Shown piece by piece: positions 37,402 to 46,596 of a stretch of DNA of 64,000 bases. Location: assembly GCF_000745965.1 (NCBI RefSeq), contig NZ_JQKI01000017.1:62001-126000 (forward strand). The letters run 5' to 3'. Source of the stretch: Edaphobacter aggregans DSM 19364 (GTDB lineage Bacteria > Acidobacteriota > Terriglobia > Terriglobales > Acidobacteriaceae). The stretch's first letter is position 1, and each line of letters opens with the position of its first letter. The notes beneath the pieces were generated by a model that saw only the letters and a program-made list of their open reading frames with translations, did no database searches and was not told the DNA's origin. A program made the position numbers and the translations under genes.

Positions 37402-38730
37402 ATGGCAAAGGTTCTCGTCATCGGCGCAGGAGTTATGGGTTTGGCATCCGCCTGGCAGGCTGTTCGCGACGGCCACCAGGTCGACGTCGTAGAGGCTGCA
37501 TCCGAACCCGGAGGTATGGCCGCTCACTTTGACTTCGACGGCGACTCCGTCGAACGCTTCTACCACTTCGTCTGCCGCACCGACTACCCAACCTTCGACC
37601 TGCTCCGCGAGCTCGGCATGGAAGACCGCCTCCGCTGGAAGCCCACCACCATGGGCTTCTACGCCGATGGCCGCCTCCACCCCTGGGGAAATCCCCTCGC
37701 CCTGCTCAGCCTTCCCCGCACAAGCCTCATCTCCAGGCTCCGCTACGGCCTCCTCGCCTTCATCAGCGTGCGGCGCGACAGCTGGCCCGAACTCGAAGAT
37801 CGATCCGCCAAAGACTGGATCATCCGCTGGTGCGGCGAAGACGGCTATCAAAAATTCTGGAGATCGCTGCTCGACTACAAGTTCTACGAGTACGCCGACG
37901 ACATCTCCGCCGCCTGGATCTGGACTCGCATCCGCCGCATCGGACGCTCCCGCTCCTCCCTCATGCAGGAGCAACTCGGCTACATCGAAGGCGGATCCCA
38001 GTCCCTCGTCGACGCACTCGTCCAGTCCATCGAGTCGCACGGCGGACGTCTGCACTACGGCTCGCCCATCCACAGTGTCACCACGCGCGACAACCGCGTC
38101 ACCGGAGCCACTACCGCCGCGCACCACTTTCCCGCCGACTTCGTCATCTCCACTACCCCCACCCCCTATGTCGCCGATATGGTCCCCGACCTCCCCGATG
38201 ACTGGAAGCAGAAGTATCGCGCCATTAACAACATCGGAGTCATCTGCGTCATCTTCAAACTCCACCGCCAGGTCACACCGCACTTCTGGGTCAACGTCTC
38301 CGTTCCTGATCTCACCATTCCCGGTGTCGTCGAGCTCTCCAACCTCCGCAAAGAACTCGACAGCTCCATCGTCTACGTCCCCTACTACATGCCCACTACC
38401 AACGAAAAATTCTCCTGGCCCGATCAGCGCCTCCTCGACGAGGCCTTCGGCTGCCTGCAGATGCTCAACCCCGCCCTTCGTCCCGGCGACATCATCGCCA
38501 CCAAGGTCGCTCGACTCCGCTACGGCCAGCCCATCTGCGAACCCGGGTTCGCCTCAAAGATCCCGCCCGTACAGACCCCCATCGAGGGTCTGCAGATCGC
38601 CGACACCTGCTTCTACTACCCTGAGGACCGCGGAATCGCCGAGAGCGTCCGCCTCGGCCGGTCCATGGCGCACGCCATCTCCACCGCCGTCGCCGCAACA
38701 GCAAAACAACAGCTGGAGCTTGCCTCTTGA
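37402..38730 (+). CDS. FAD-dependent amine-oxidase-fold oxidoreductase
   Basis: 442 residues. The dinucleotide-binding motif KVLVIGAGVMGLASAWQ is at the very N-terminus, followed by VVEAASEPGGMAAHFDFDGD, the GG-doublet typical of protoporphyrinogen oxidase, phytoene desaturase and UDP-galactopyranose mutase relatives. It ends with a second FAD-contact segment, GLQIADTCFYYPEDRGIAES. The substrate is unknown. Linkage to a glycosyltransferase-like membrane protein (4-bp TTGA stop/start overlap) suggests a role in sugar or lipid-carrier chemistry, which is inference. Confidence 0.8.
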   Translation: MAKVLVIGAGVMGLASAWQAVRDGHQVDVVEAASEPGGMAAHFDFDGDSVERFYHFVCRTDYPTFDLLRELGMEDRLRWKPTTMGFYADGRLHPWGNPLALLSLPRTSLISRLRYGLLAFISVRRDSWPELEDRSAKDWIIRWCGEDGYQKFWRSLLDYKFYEYADDISAAWIWTRIRRIGRSRSSLMQEQLGYIEGGSQSLVDALVQSIESHGGRLHYGSPIHSVTTRDNRVTGATTAAHHFPADFVISTTPTPYVADMVPDLPDDWKQKYRAINNIGVICVIFKLHRQVTPHFWVNVSVPDLTIPGVVELSNLRKELDSSIVYVPYYMPTTNEKFSWPDQRLLDEAFGCLQMLNPALRPGDIIATKVARLRYGQPICEPGFASKIPPVQTPIEGLQIADTCFYYPEDRGIAESVRLGRSMAHAISTAVAATAKQQLELAS

Positions 38731-40478
38731 CCTCATTGCTCTCGATAGAAATGGTGAAGCCTGACAGCACGCAAGAAATGGTGAAGCCTGACAGCAGTCA
38801 GCAAACGAGCCCTCAAAGATTCCTCATCCCAGGGGCACTCTTCCTTCTCGCCCTGCTCGTTCAGTTCCTCGCCATCCGCCGCACCACCGGTGCGTACGAC
38901 GAGTTCCTCTCCCTCTACGGCGCCGACCGCGTCCTCCACGGCGGCGTCCCCTATCGCGACTTCTGGACCATGTACGGTCCGGCCCAGTTCTACGCCATCG
39001 CCGCGCTCTTCAAGCTCTTCGGCGTCAACGCGCTCGTGGGCCGCCTCTCGGACGCGCTCATCCGCGCCGGACTCGCCTGCGTCTCCTACTCGCTCGTCGC
39101 TACGCTGGCTCCGCGACGCTGGGCCGCCGTGGCCTTCGCCGTCGTCCTCGTCTGGCTCACCTGCATCCACTACCCCGCCTACAACTTTCCCGCCTACGCC
39201 GCGCTCCTCTTCTCGCTCCTCAGCTGCCTCGTCTTCGCCCGCTTCCTCCGCGACACCTCAGACCTCCGCGCACTCTTCTCGTCCGGACTCCTCGTCAGCA
39301 TCACCACCATCATCCGCCACGACTCCGGCTTCTACATCTGCGCCTCGCAGCTGCTCATGCTCGCCTGGATCACCGTCCTCTATCGCCCCGCCATCGCAGC
39401 AGCGCCTCCAGCACCACCCCGCGAGTCACTCGCACGCTTCATCCGCCTCGCCCTCCTCTATCTCGCCGGAGTCTTGGTAATCGCTCTGCCCGTCTTCCTC
39501 GCGCTCCTCGTCAAAGCCGGCGCACACAATCTCTTCTACGACCTCCTCTACGTTCCCGGAGTCGTCTACCCCAGGGTCCGCAACCTCCCCTTCATCGACC
39601 CCGAAGCCCTCAAGCTCCTCCACCACTTCTTCGGTTGGGAAGGCCGCCTCGGGCTCGAGTCCTTCATCGTCTTCTTCCCCATCCTCGCCATCCTCTCCGC
39701 CCTTCTTTGCCTCGTCTCCACCCGCCGGTCCCACAAACGCATCTTCGACACCGTCTGGCAGCGACGAACCTTCGCCCTGCTCTTCCTCCTCGGCGCCCTC
39801 TTCTTCCTCAAGGGACTCATCCGCGTCAGCCCCCTGCAGATGATGCAGAGCATCGTCGTCTCCGTCATCGTCCTCGCCGTCCTGCTCGGCCACCTCTCCC
39901 GCTTCGGAACGCGCTCCCGCCTCGCCCTCTACGTCTCAACCCTCTATCTTGTCCTCTGCTCCTATCCCCTCGCCTTCCATCTCCTCCCCTACACGCGCAA
40001 CAACCTCAACGACCTCCTCCACCCCGAGGCCCCCAACTCCATCTCCCGCACCTGCAACCCTCCCGCGAACCTCAGCCGCGCGCGCTGCCTCATCCTCGAC
40101 CCCGAAGAACTCGCCGCCATCGAAGACATCCAGCGCCGCACCGCCCCCGACGACAAGATCTACGTCGGCGCCGGTCGCCACGACCGTCTCTTCTGGAACG
40201 ACGTCCGCCTCTACTTCCTCTCCGGACGCTCCTCCATCACCCCTTGGTACGATCTCCACCCCGGCGTCCAGACCACGCTCCCCATCCAGAACGAGATCGT
40301 CGACGCCATGCGCCGCACCCCACCCAAAGTCGTCGTCCTCAACTCCACCTGGGACGACAACGTCGAGCCCAACGAGAGCCGCTTCTCCAGCGGCGTCACC
40401 GCCCTCGACGACTACATCCGCACCCACTACACCCCACGCGCCACCTACGGCGCAATCACCATCCTCACACCCAGATAG
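38727..40478 (+). CDS. GT39-like polytopic membrane protein
   Basis: 583 residues if translation starts at the TTG at 38727; an ATG at 38751 is an alternative. The N-terminal cytoplasmic tail is followed by about ten hydrophobic helices and an acidic first loop (GAYDEFLSLYGADRVLHGGV, then PYRDFWTMYGPAQFY), the hallmark of dolichyl-phosphate-mannose-type GT-C glycosyltransferases. The last 150 residues are a soluble extracytoplasmic domain. It probably transfers a sugar from a polyprenyl carrier. The first 25 codons include a 27-bp tandem duplication (EMVKPDSTQ/EMVKPDSSQ) containing both candidate ATG codons. Confidence 0.7.
   Translation: MTSLLSIEMVKPDSTQEMVKPDSSQQTSPQRFLIPGALFLLALLVQFLAIRRTTGAYDEFLSLYGADRVLHGGVPYRDFWTMYGPAQFYAIAALFKLFGVNALVGRLSDALIRAGLACVSYSLVATLAPRRWAAVAFAVVLVWLTCIHYPAYNFPAYAALLFSLLSCLVFARFLRDTSDLRALFSSGLLVSITTIIRHDSGFYICASQLLMLAWITVLYRPAIAAAPPAPPRESLARFIRLALLYLAGVLVIALPVFLALLVKAGAHNLFYDLLYVPGVVYPRVRNLPFIDPEALKLLHHFFGWEGRLGLESFIVFFPILAILSALLCLVSTRRSHKRIFDTVWQRRTFALLFLLGALFFLKGLIRVSPLQMMQSIVVSVIVLAVLLGHLSRFGTRSRLALYVSTLYLVLCSYPLAFHLLPYTRNNLNDLLHPEAPNSISRTCNPPANLSRARCLILDPEELAAIEDIQRRTAPDDKIYVGAGRHDRLFWNDVRLYFLSGRSSITPWYDLHPGVQTTLPIQNEIVDAMRRTPPKVVVLNSTWDDNVEPNESRFSSGVTALDDYIRTHYTPRATYGAITILTPR
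38747..38796 (+). repeat. 27-bp tandem duplication at the 5' end of the GT39-like gene
   Basis: Two copies with 23 identical bases begin at 38747 and 38774. Each encodes EMVKPDS and contains an in-frame ATG (38751 and 38778). The duplication keeps the reading frame. Confidence 0.85.
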
Positions 40479-40485
40479 ACGCCGT

Positions 40486-40533
40486 CATTCTGAGCCGAAG
40501 GCGAAGAATCTCAGTAGTTCTCATCCTCGCCAC
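40486..40533 (+). repeat. dispersed GTCATTCTGAGC repeat, intergenic copy
   Basis: GTCATTCTGAGCCGAAGGCG followed by AAGAATCTCAGTAGTTCTCA, between two convergent genes. It is the same family as the copies at 12533, 48121, 53252, 60073 and 62048. Confidence 0.65.
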
Positions 40534-40556
40534 CATTGCGCGAGCGACAAGCCACC

Positions 40557-41279
40557 TCACGCCGCCGGCTCGTTGTGCTCAAAGTACAGATACTTCCTCC
40601 ACGCCGCGTCCGCGCTCCCAATCATCCGCATAATGTGCCGCGACGTATGCAGCGAGAACGGCCTCGGCTCCCTCTTCAGCTTCATGTCCGTCAGCTCATG
40701 CAGCATCGCATTCCCCTTCTTCCGATTGCACGAATGACAACAAGCCACCAGGTTCTCCCACGACGACGTCCCGCCCCGCGACCGCGGAATCACATGGTCC
40801 AGCGTAAGCTCCGCCGCCGTCAGCACCATATCGCAGTACTGGCAGCAGTTCCTGTCCCGCAGCAAAATATTCTTCCTCGACAGTGCCCGCGTCTGGTGCG
40901 GAATCCTCCTGTACTCCAGCAGCCGGATCACGCTCGGCATCGCCACCCGCATCCGCGCCGCATGCAACACCTGACCCTGCTCCTCCTCCGTGCGCGCCAC
41001 TCCCTTCAGCACCAGCACCAGCGCCCGCCTCGCCCCGCAGATATTGATCGGCTCATACGACGCATTCAGCACCAGCACCGGCATCTGCATCACCGGTTGT
41101 CGAAACACACCCGCACGAGGATCCTCTGCCACGCGCATCGCATGCCCCGGCAGATGTCCCGCGTGCCGCTTTCCCGTCAATCCTTGCTTCCGCATCTTGC
41201 CCGATTGCATCTTCACTGCCCTCCGGTCCAAATCGTTCGCCTCTGCCAGGTCCTTCTCTTCTAACAACTCATCCTGCAT
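40557..41279 (-). CDS. HNH endonuclease
   Basis: About 240 residues. A typical N-terminal segment for this family ([20 protein letters not shown]) precedes the HNH domain. That domain carries zinc cysteines CCQYC and [11 protein letters not shown], and the catalytic [20 protein letters not shown]. This small HNH family is widespread in bacterial chromosomes without a settled role. The start is uncertain: the ATG at 41279 overlaps the comF stop, but the conserved part begins only at about residue 75, so a downstream ATG is possible. Confidence 0.82.
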   Translation of the reverse strand: MQDELLEEKDLAEANDLDRRAVKMQSGKMRKQGLTGKRHAGHLPGHAMRVAEDPRAGVFRQPVMQMPVLVLNASYEPINICGARRALVLVLKGVARTEEEQGQVLHAARMRVAMPSVIRLLEYRRIPHQTRALSRKNILLRDRNCCQYCDMVLTAAELTLDHVIPRSRGGTSSWENLVACCHSCNRKKGNAMLHELTDMKLKREPRPFSLHTSRHIMRMIGSADAAWRKYLYFEHNEPAA

Positions 41280-42174
41280 CCCAAACCGCGGTCTCTGCCG
41301 CGTTCCCTGCATCCCAGGCCGCCACCATCTCCCGCTGCGCGCGCGAGACCGTCGCAACCCAAACCCTCTCCGCCCCCGCCTGACGCAACACCCGCGCACA
41401 CTCCCGCGCCGTCGCGCCCGTCGTATAAATGTCATCCACCAGCAGAACCTCGCGCCCCGCCACCGCCGCCGGATCGATCACCTCAAACGCCCCGCGCAGA
41501 TTCCTCCGCCGCCCACCCGGCGTCAGTCCAAACTGGCTCTCCGTATCGCGCGTCCGCAGCATCGCCCCATGAGCCTCGCGCAGCCTCCACGCCGACCCGC
41601 GCCGCCGCAATTCACGCAGCGCAACATCCGCCAGCAGCACCGACTGATTGAATCCCCTCTGCCGCTGCTTCGCCCGATACAGCGGCACCGCCACCACCAC
41701 CCCCACATCGCGGCTCATCGCAACACCGCCCCCAGCCGCATCGCCCAATCCTTCAATCACCCGTGCCAGCAGCCTCCCCAGCGGCTCCGCGACCGACCGC
41801 ACCCGCTCATACTTCAGCATCTGAGTCAGCTCGCGCATCTGGTCTTCGTACACACCCCAGGCCACCGCGCGCTCAAACACCGGCGGAACCATCCGGCAAG
41901 GCGAACAAAGCAGCGGCCCCGCGCCGAACTGCCGCTCATAGCGCACACCATCGATGTCCAGCGCCTCGCCGCACCGCGCACACAGCGTCCCCGGCTGCGC
42001 CCGCAGCGCGTCGATACATCCATCACATAACGAAGTGGACCCAACACCGAGCAGCGGCCCCCCACAGGCACTGCAATCGCCGGGAAAGAAGGTTGTTACC
42101 AGATCCTCAAAAACCGTCCGTGCAAGCTCGACCGGACTCTTCAGCACCCGGGAAACAGCGCGCCATTCCTCCAC
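41269..42174 (-). CDS. comF: ComF-family phosphoribosyltransferase-like protein
   Basis: 301 residues. Two zinc-ribbon cysteine clusters ([10 protein letters not shown] with [12 protein letters not shown] with CSPC) precede a PRTase domain with [12 protein letters not shown] and the PRPP loop [15 protein letters not shown]. ComF proteins assist DNA uptake during natural transformation, probably at the cytoplasmic side with PriA and ComFA-like helicases; none of these partners is in the window. Downstream, the HNH gene overlaps its end by 11 bp, so the two may be co-expressed. Confidence 0.88.
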   Translation of the reverse strand: MEEWRAVSRVLKSPVELARTVFEDLVTTFFPGDCSACGGPLLGVGSTSLCDGCIDALRAQPGTLCARCGEALDIDGVRYERQFGAGPLLCSPCRMVPPVFERAVAWGVYEDQMRELTQMLKYERVRSVAEPLGRLLARVIEGLGDAAGGGVAMSRDVGVVVAVPLYRAKQRQRGFNQSVLLADVALRELRRRGSAWRLREAHGAMLRTRDTESQFGLTPGGRRRNLRGAFEVIDPAAVAGREVLLVDDIYTTGATARECARVLRQAGAERVWVATVSRAQREMVAAWDAGNAAETAVWDAG

Positions 42175-42589
42175 ACGTCCGGAACTTTCCCCGGCGCGCC
42201 CGCCGGGCGGACCGGGCGGAGCTCCGGTTCTCCTATCGAGCGAATTGTCATTCCAGCGTTGGCTGAAGACTCACCTCACTCGCGGCATGGGCAATTTCCA
42301 CACCAATGCTCGCAGTATAAGCCCGCCCCATTACAGCAAGTCAAGAATTCCGCACCACGCAAGGTGCTCCACGGCAATGAATCGCAATCAAAGGTCGTCA
42401 TCCCTAAGCAAAGCCAAAGCAGTAAGCCAAACCGTTGCTTCTGGATACGCCAAGCCTTTTCAGGCTTGGCTCTCTCGCCCGCCGCCAAAGGCGGCGCACC
42501 GCTCTGCCGAAGGCCGGAGCGAAGCCCGAAGGGAGAAGCGACTGATCAGGCGAACCAATTCCCTCCGCACCTGTGCTAAACCTAAAGCC
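42175..42589. other. gene-free interval with repeat-like sequence
   Basis: No coding sequence is supported. It holds a GC-rich stretch GCGCGCCCGCCGGGCGGACC after the comF start, GTCATTCCAGCG at about 42248, and GTCGTCATCCCTAAGC at about 42396 with several short hairpins (CAAGCC-TTTTCA-GGCTTG near 42449-42466; GCCGCC-AAA-GGCGGC near 42482-42496) and CCGGAGCGAAGCCCGAAGG. It looks like a longer, decayed relative of the dispersed repeat, followed by the leader of the next gene. Confidence 0.5.
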
Positions 42590-43168
42590 ATGTTCCGAGC
42601 CATCACGTGGTGCGCCAAGTGCCTCTTCCTCTACGCCCTCGTAGCCGTGCTCTCCATCAAGTTCGCCTGGATCTTCGTCCTCCCCACCTGGGCCGTCGCC
42701 ACCAAGTTCCACTGGACCACCCAGAACCGTCTCGTCTTCCTCCTCAGCGCCTTCCTCCCCATCTTCGCCGCCGCCGGCTTCCTTCTCGGCCTCCTCCCCT
42801 TCGGCCGCCTCGGCAAGGCCGTCACCGAGATTGCCCCCGGCCTCGCCCGCTTCGTCGAACCCGACCCCATCCCTCCCATCTACTGGGCCTGGCTCCCCGT
42901 CACCGTAGCCTTCCTCATCCGTTTCCTCACCTGGCAGTCCCGCAATGCCAGCGTCCTCGGAGGCAACAACACCTCCGGCCGCATCGCCCGCTTCTTCGGA
43001 ACCCTCAACGCCCAAACCCCAGCCCTCCTCGACCCCCGCTGGGCCCAGGACCGCTTCCTCCTCACCGGCCCCATGCTCTTCCTCATGGCCTGCGCGATAG
43101 CCGTCCTCCTCCGCCACACCCTCTCCCGCAAACCCGCCGCAGTCTCACCCGAAGTCTCTGAACCATAA
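42590..43168 (+). CDS. hypothetical membrane protein with four helices
   Basis: About 192 residues from the ATG at 42590. Hydrophobic segments lie near residues 10-32 (FLYALVAVLSIKFAWIFVLP), 45-70 (LVFLLSAFLPIFAAAGFLLG), about 100-115 (YWAWLPVTVAFLIRFL) and about 160-180 (GPMLFLMACAIAVLL). A soluble loop containing NTSGRIARFFGTLNAQ lies between the last two. No family is recognised. The C-terminal tail is short. The frame is open upstream, but that part is the repeat-rich interval. Confidence 0.6.
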   Translation: MFRAITWCAKCLFLYALVAVLSIKFAWIFVLPTWAVATKFHWTTQNRLVFLLSAFLPIFAAAGFLLGLLPFGRLGKAVTEIAPGLARFVEPDPIPPIYWAWLPVTVAFLIRFLTWQSRNASVLGGNNTSGRIARFFGTLNAQTPALLDPRWAQDRFLLTGPMLFLMACAIAVLLRHTLSRKPAAVSPEVSEP

Positions 43169-43592
43169 CCTGATCACGCCGGCCTCAAGGTCATGTTCCA
43201 ATCGGGATACCACGGGGCGAGCGTACGCGACATCTGCGCAGCCGCTGGCGCTCCGCACGGCTCCTTCACCAATCACTTCCGTTCCAAAGAGGCATTTGCC
43301 CAGGAGGTGCTGGATCGCTACTTTGCCAACCTCCAGGGGCACGTCAAAGACGCTTTGGGCGACAACTCCCTCACTCCCCGGCAACGCCTGAAGCGCTATC
43401 TCGACATCATCAGCGGCCTCCTCGAAGCCGACAAATGGAATCGCGGCTGCCTGATCGGCGATTTCAGTCTCGAGGCCACCTCCCAGAGCGAACTCCTCCG
43501 CCAGAGGCTCGAGGCCATCTTTCAGGAGTGGCGTGCTCCGTTTGCCGCCTGCATCGCCGAGGCTCAAGCCGCCGGCGAAATATCCTTCCGCG
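43169..43592 (+). pseudogene. TetR-family regulator truncated at both ends
   Basis: In frame from just after a stop the sequence reads DHAGLKVMFQSGYHGASVRD, then AAAGAPHGSFTNHFRSKEAF, a TetR helix-turn-helix. It continues with a normal effector domain (GLLEADKWNRGCLIGDFSLE) to EAQAAGEIS, where homology stops. The first part of helix 1 and the start codon are missing, and about the last 40 residues are replaced by part of a hydrolase gene in another frame. An ATG at 43193 could still start a truncated product lacking helix 1. Confidence 0.75.
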
Positions 43593-44331
43593 CGTTGCGC
43601 CCGTGGCACACTGCATCGCACCCGACCTCATCGGCTTCGGCCAATCGGGAAAGCCCGACATCGAGTACCGCTTCGCCGACCACATCCGCTACCTCGACGC
43701 CTTCCTCGATCACGCTGGAATCTCATCAGCCTTCGTCATCGCGCAGGACTGGGGAACCGCGCTGGCATTTCACCTCGGCGCCCGCCGACCGCAGTTCATC
43801 CGTGGGCTTGCTTTTATGGAGTTCATCCGCCCCATGCCCGAGTGGAACGACTTTCACCCAGCTCAAATCGAAACCTTCCAGAAGTTCCGAACGCCCGGAG
43901 TAGGCGAAGAGATGATCCTTCAAGGCAACGCATTCGTCGAAGGGATTCTTCCCGCCGCGACCGTACGAAAGCTGTCCGAGGAGGAGATGTCCGTGTACAG
44001 AGCACCATTTCCCACACCCGAGTCGCGCCGGCCCACCTGGCGCTTCCCCAACGAACTGCCCATCGCTGGAGAACCGGCTGACGTATACGCAACCGTAGAG
44101 CAGGCACATCGGGTTCTGGCGCAGTCCTCTTACCCAAAGCTGCTCTTCGCAGGCAATCCCGGAGCGCTCATATCGCCCGCCTTCGCCGAGAGCTTTGCGA
44201 AAGGCCTGAAGAACTGCCGGCTCGTCCAGCTCAGCTCAGGCCTTCACTACCTGCAGGAGGATCATCCCGATGTCATCGGCGCCAACATCAAAGAATGGCT
44301 CATCGAGCAAAACGAACTCCGGCTGGCCTAA
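43593..44331 (+). pseudogene. haloalkane-dehalogenase-like alpha/beta hydrolase lacking its N-terminus
   Basis: From about 43593 the frame reads VAPVAHCIAPDLIGFGQSGK, the second conserved segment of the DhlA/LinB family. It retains the nucleophile motif VIAQDWGTALAFHLG, EFIRPMPEWNDF with the halide-contact tryptophan region, and the catalytic His in SSGLHYLQEDHPD. The first 55 or so residues, including the HGNPTSS oxyanion loop, are absent and TetR sequence lies upstream. The chimera arose by a deletion or recombination joining two genes. A functional enzyme is unlikely without the oxyanion loop. Confidence 0.78.
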
Positions 44332-44502
44332 GGGCACGGTTGAACGCGACTAGTACGAAACTCTATGCTCGAGCGCCCGTGATTCGTTCGAGGGCCAAAG
44401 GGGTTCGGGACTCTCCGCACATTGAAATTCCAATGGAACGACTCTGCGCACTAACGGAGAACCAACTATCACTGGCGTTGAGAAAGCCGACAAACGAAAG
44501 AG

Positions 44503-44526
44503 GCCCGCCAAGTAGGCGGGCTTTTT
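44503..44526 (+). terminator. rho-independent terminator
   Basis: A 7-bp stem GCCCGCC/GGCGGGC with loop AAGTA (44503-44521) is followed by TTTTT. It ends transcription from the plus strand just before the convergent O-antigen-ligase-like gene, and may work weakly in the other direction. No gene is seen in the 170 bp before it. Confidence 0.8.
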
Positions 44527-44535
44527 CTATGTTTA

Positions 44536-45804
44536 CTAACCGACCGGAGTAAGTTGCGCCTCTTCACACTCCCTTACGGTTACGATGTCAACCCTCAACC
44601 CTGAGCCTGGAATGGAAATTCTGGGGTTTAGCGACGCGAGCATGAACAGCAGGCCGAAGTTCACGGCGGATGCCGAGGACAGCAAAGAAGGATTGAAGAA
44701 CCCATTGGCAATGAAGCAAACGATAAGTATTAGCACCGCGAGTTGATAACGCTTGTTTTCGCTGAAATTAAACGACTTGCGGTAATAGTTGAAGAGAATC
44801 ACCAGGAACAGGGCAGAGCCAATAAGCCCGACTTGACCCACTACGGCCAGAATCTGCACCTCGTAGGAATATGGGGTTATATCTGAGCGGATAAGGTTGG
44901 GGTGACTCCCAAGTCCGTGACCGAAAAAGGGAGCATCCCAAAAGAACTCTTTGAGTGCCTTGATTTGCCATACGCGCAAGTCATCCGAAGATGTCATGAG
45001 ATCCAGCGAGAAGCGGAACGCAATCGTCGCAAAGATGGCTTGACTCAAATATGCAACCACCGCGACACATGCGGCGATATACCACTTATGCATTCTGTCC
45101 TTCTGGCTCACCACAAAGGCCAGCGCGATTGCAACAGCCGTATACCCCCAGGTAAATCTGGCGAAGGTGTAAAGGTCAGAGACAAGCAGAAAGACTAGAG
45201 CAACAGTAGCCTGGAATGCTGTAATGCCTAGCCTGTTTCGCAGGCAGAGCAACGCAAAGATGCAGATCGGAAGAAGAGTATCTGAAACGAAGGAGATTCT
45301 TCCGCCAAAATCCCCCATATCGAGGGACATTAACACTACGCCGAATTGCTTTGATATTCCCTCAACAATGGCGCTTACCGGTATCCCAGCCATGAACGCA
45401 TAACCGAAGATGAAGACCTTCAGGAAACCAGCAAAAGCCATTGCGAATATGCAGACCCTAATGAACTTCTCCCTGTCGCTGGTGGCAAACAATCGGATGA
45501 TCCAGCAACCCGCAAGCGTCGTCACGACGTCCTTGAATTGAGAGAAAGCCAAAGCGGGTTCGTTTATGGGCTGAAACAAATATAAGAACGCCCAGGCGAA
45601 GAATGCGCACAGAACGAACAGGTTCCAGCTCATCGAATTAAGGGGATAATCTTCCCGAGCCATACGGTTCAGTGCACCAAAGAGGAGCGGCAGAAAAGCA
45701 AGCAACTTGACGTTGACGCCGAAGACGCTCCCCGTGGGGAGGAGTATTAGCAGGACAATATATCCATAGAAAAGAAGCATCAACCCAGAAATTATACCCG
45801 CCAA
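44536..45804 (-). CDS. O-antigen ligase/polymerase-like membrane protein
   Basis: 422 residues with about eleven hydrophobic helices starting MAGIISGLMLLFYGYIVLLI. The large loop near residues 275-300 contains RVWQIKALKEFFWDAPFFGH followed by GLGSHPN, the arginine- and H-x-G-x-G-x-H-containing loop of Wzy/WaaL proteins. The likely role is polymerising or ligating a surface polysaccharide at the periplasmic face. Its base composition is clearly more AT-rich than the window average, suggesting transfer. No other polysaccharide genes flank it, so it may be an orphan of a lost cluster. Confidence 0.78.
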   Translation of the reverse strand: MAGIISGLMLLFYGYIVLLILLPTGSVFGVNVKLLAFLPLLFGALNRMAREDYPLNSMSWNLFVLCAFFAWAFLYLFQPINEPALAFSQFKDVVTTLAGCWIIRLFATSDREKFIRVCIFAMAFAGFLKVFIFGYAFMAGIPVSAIVEGISKQFGVVLMSLDMGDFGGRISFVSDTLLPICIFALLCLRNRLGITAFQATVALVFLLVSDLYTFARFTWGYTAVAIALAFVVSQKDRMHKWYIAACVAVVAYLSQAIFATIAFRFSLDLMTSSDDLRVWQIKALKEFFWDAPFFGHGLGSHPNLIRSDITPYSYEVQILAVVGQVGLIGSALFLVILFNYYRKSFNFSENKRYQLAVLILIVCFIANGFFNPSLLSSASAVNFGLLFMLASLNPRISIPGSGLRVDIVTVRECEEAQLTPVG

Positions 45805-45813
45805 GTGAGTGGT

Positions 45814-46128
45814 TTATTTCCCCTTTACGGGCGCGGGGCCGTAAGCGGCTTTCGGTGTACGCTTCGGGTCGTCGGCCCGCGTCGAGAATATGTACGTAGC
45901 TTCTTTACCCTCGGAGTCCAGGACGCGGACGCAGTTAATGCGCATGTGTCGCCATATGCGGTACTTCACTTCAACCGGAGCGGTTACGGCCTTCAAGGGG
46001 TCCCGGCCCCACGGGCCGCCAATCTCAATCGCCCGCGTGTACCCCTCGGCGAAGGTTAGATTGTAGACGGCCCCGGTCTCGAGTTCGCCTTCCGCTATCG
46101 CCGGGCACGGCTGTCTGAAATCGCGACC
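45814..46128 (-). pseudogene. start-less coding fragment of unknown family
   Basis: A reading frame of about 104 codons without ATG or GTG runs from directly after the bactofilin stop to 45814. It reads plausibly as protein: GELETGAVYNLTFAEGYTRA, then VEVKYRIWRHMRINCVRVLD, EATYIFSTRADDPKR and a tail ending PAPVKGK. Only a TTG at 45996 could start it. It looks like the 3' part of a gene whose 5' end was lost at the bactofilin junction. Confidence 0.4.
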
Positions 46129-46596
46129 TCAGTTCACGTGCAATGATTCAACTGGCTCGTGCTCCCCTGGCTCAAGCGCGGATTCCCTTCGTATGTCGAT
46201 GCTCCCTGTCATGTAGGCTCCCTCCTCAACGGAGATGCGCGATACCACGACGTCTCCATATAAGGACCCCTCGCTGCGAATATTAAGAAGATCACTTGCC
46301 GTACAACTGCCCAGTACCTCGCCAAGCACGACGATATCCTGCGCTGCGATATTAGCCGAAACTCGGCCGTTGCGCCCCACCGTCACACGATCGTCCGGTA
46401 GTTCGATAGAACCCTCAATTTTCCCTTCGATATGAACGGATTCTGAGCCGGTGATCTCCCCTTTAATGAGCAATGATTTGCCGATAATGCTCTGAACGCC
46501 GACCGAGGATAGAGAAGAACTCGACTTGGAAGGCCGGACTTGGCGAGTCGGATCTGGAACTGAAGATGGTGTGGCATCGATGCGCTGATCTAACAT
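46129..46596 (-). CDS. bactofilin-family polymer-forming protein (copy 1)
   Basis: 155 residues. A disordered N-terminus is followed by the right-handed beta-helix with hexad-like repeats (IIGKSLLIKGEITGSESVHI, EGKIEGSIELPDDRVTVGRN, GRVSANIAAQDIVVLGEVLG). Bactofilins polymerise without nucleotide and scaffold cell-shape or envelope machines. GAGG precedes the ATG. The second copy (62192-62719) shares most core positions. This copy sits in an AT-richer, scarred region, while the other is in typical GC-rich context. Confidence 0.9.
   Translation of the reverse strand: MLDQRIDATPSSVPDPTRQVRPSKSSSSLSSVGVQSIIGKSLLIKGEITGSESVHIEGKIEGSIELPDDRVTVGRNGRVSANIAAQDIVVLGEVLGSCTASDLLNIRSEGSLYGDVVVSRISVEEGAYMTGSIDIRRESALEPGEHEPVESLHVN

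Noticed and set aside
44340..44500. Possible tRNA before the terminator (GGGGTTCGGGACTC resembles a T-arm)
   Set aside because: No matching 7-bp acceptor stem, D-arm or anticodon arm could be drawn, and the T-stem pairs poorly.
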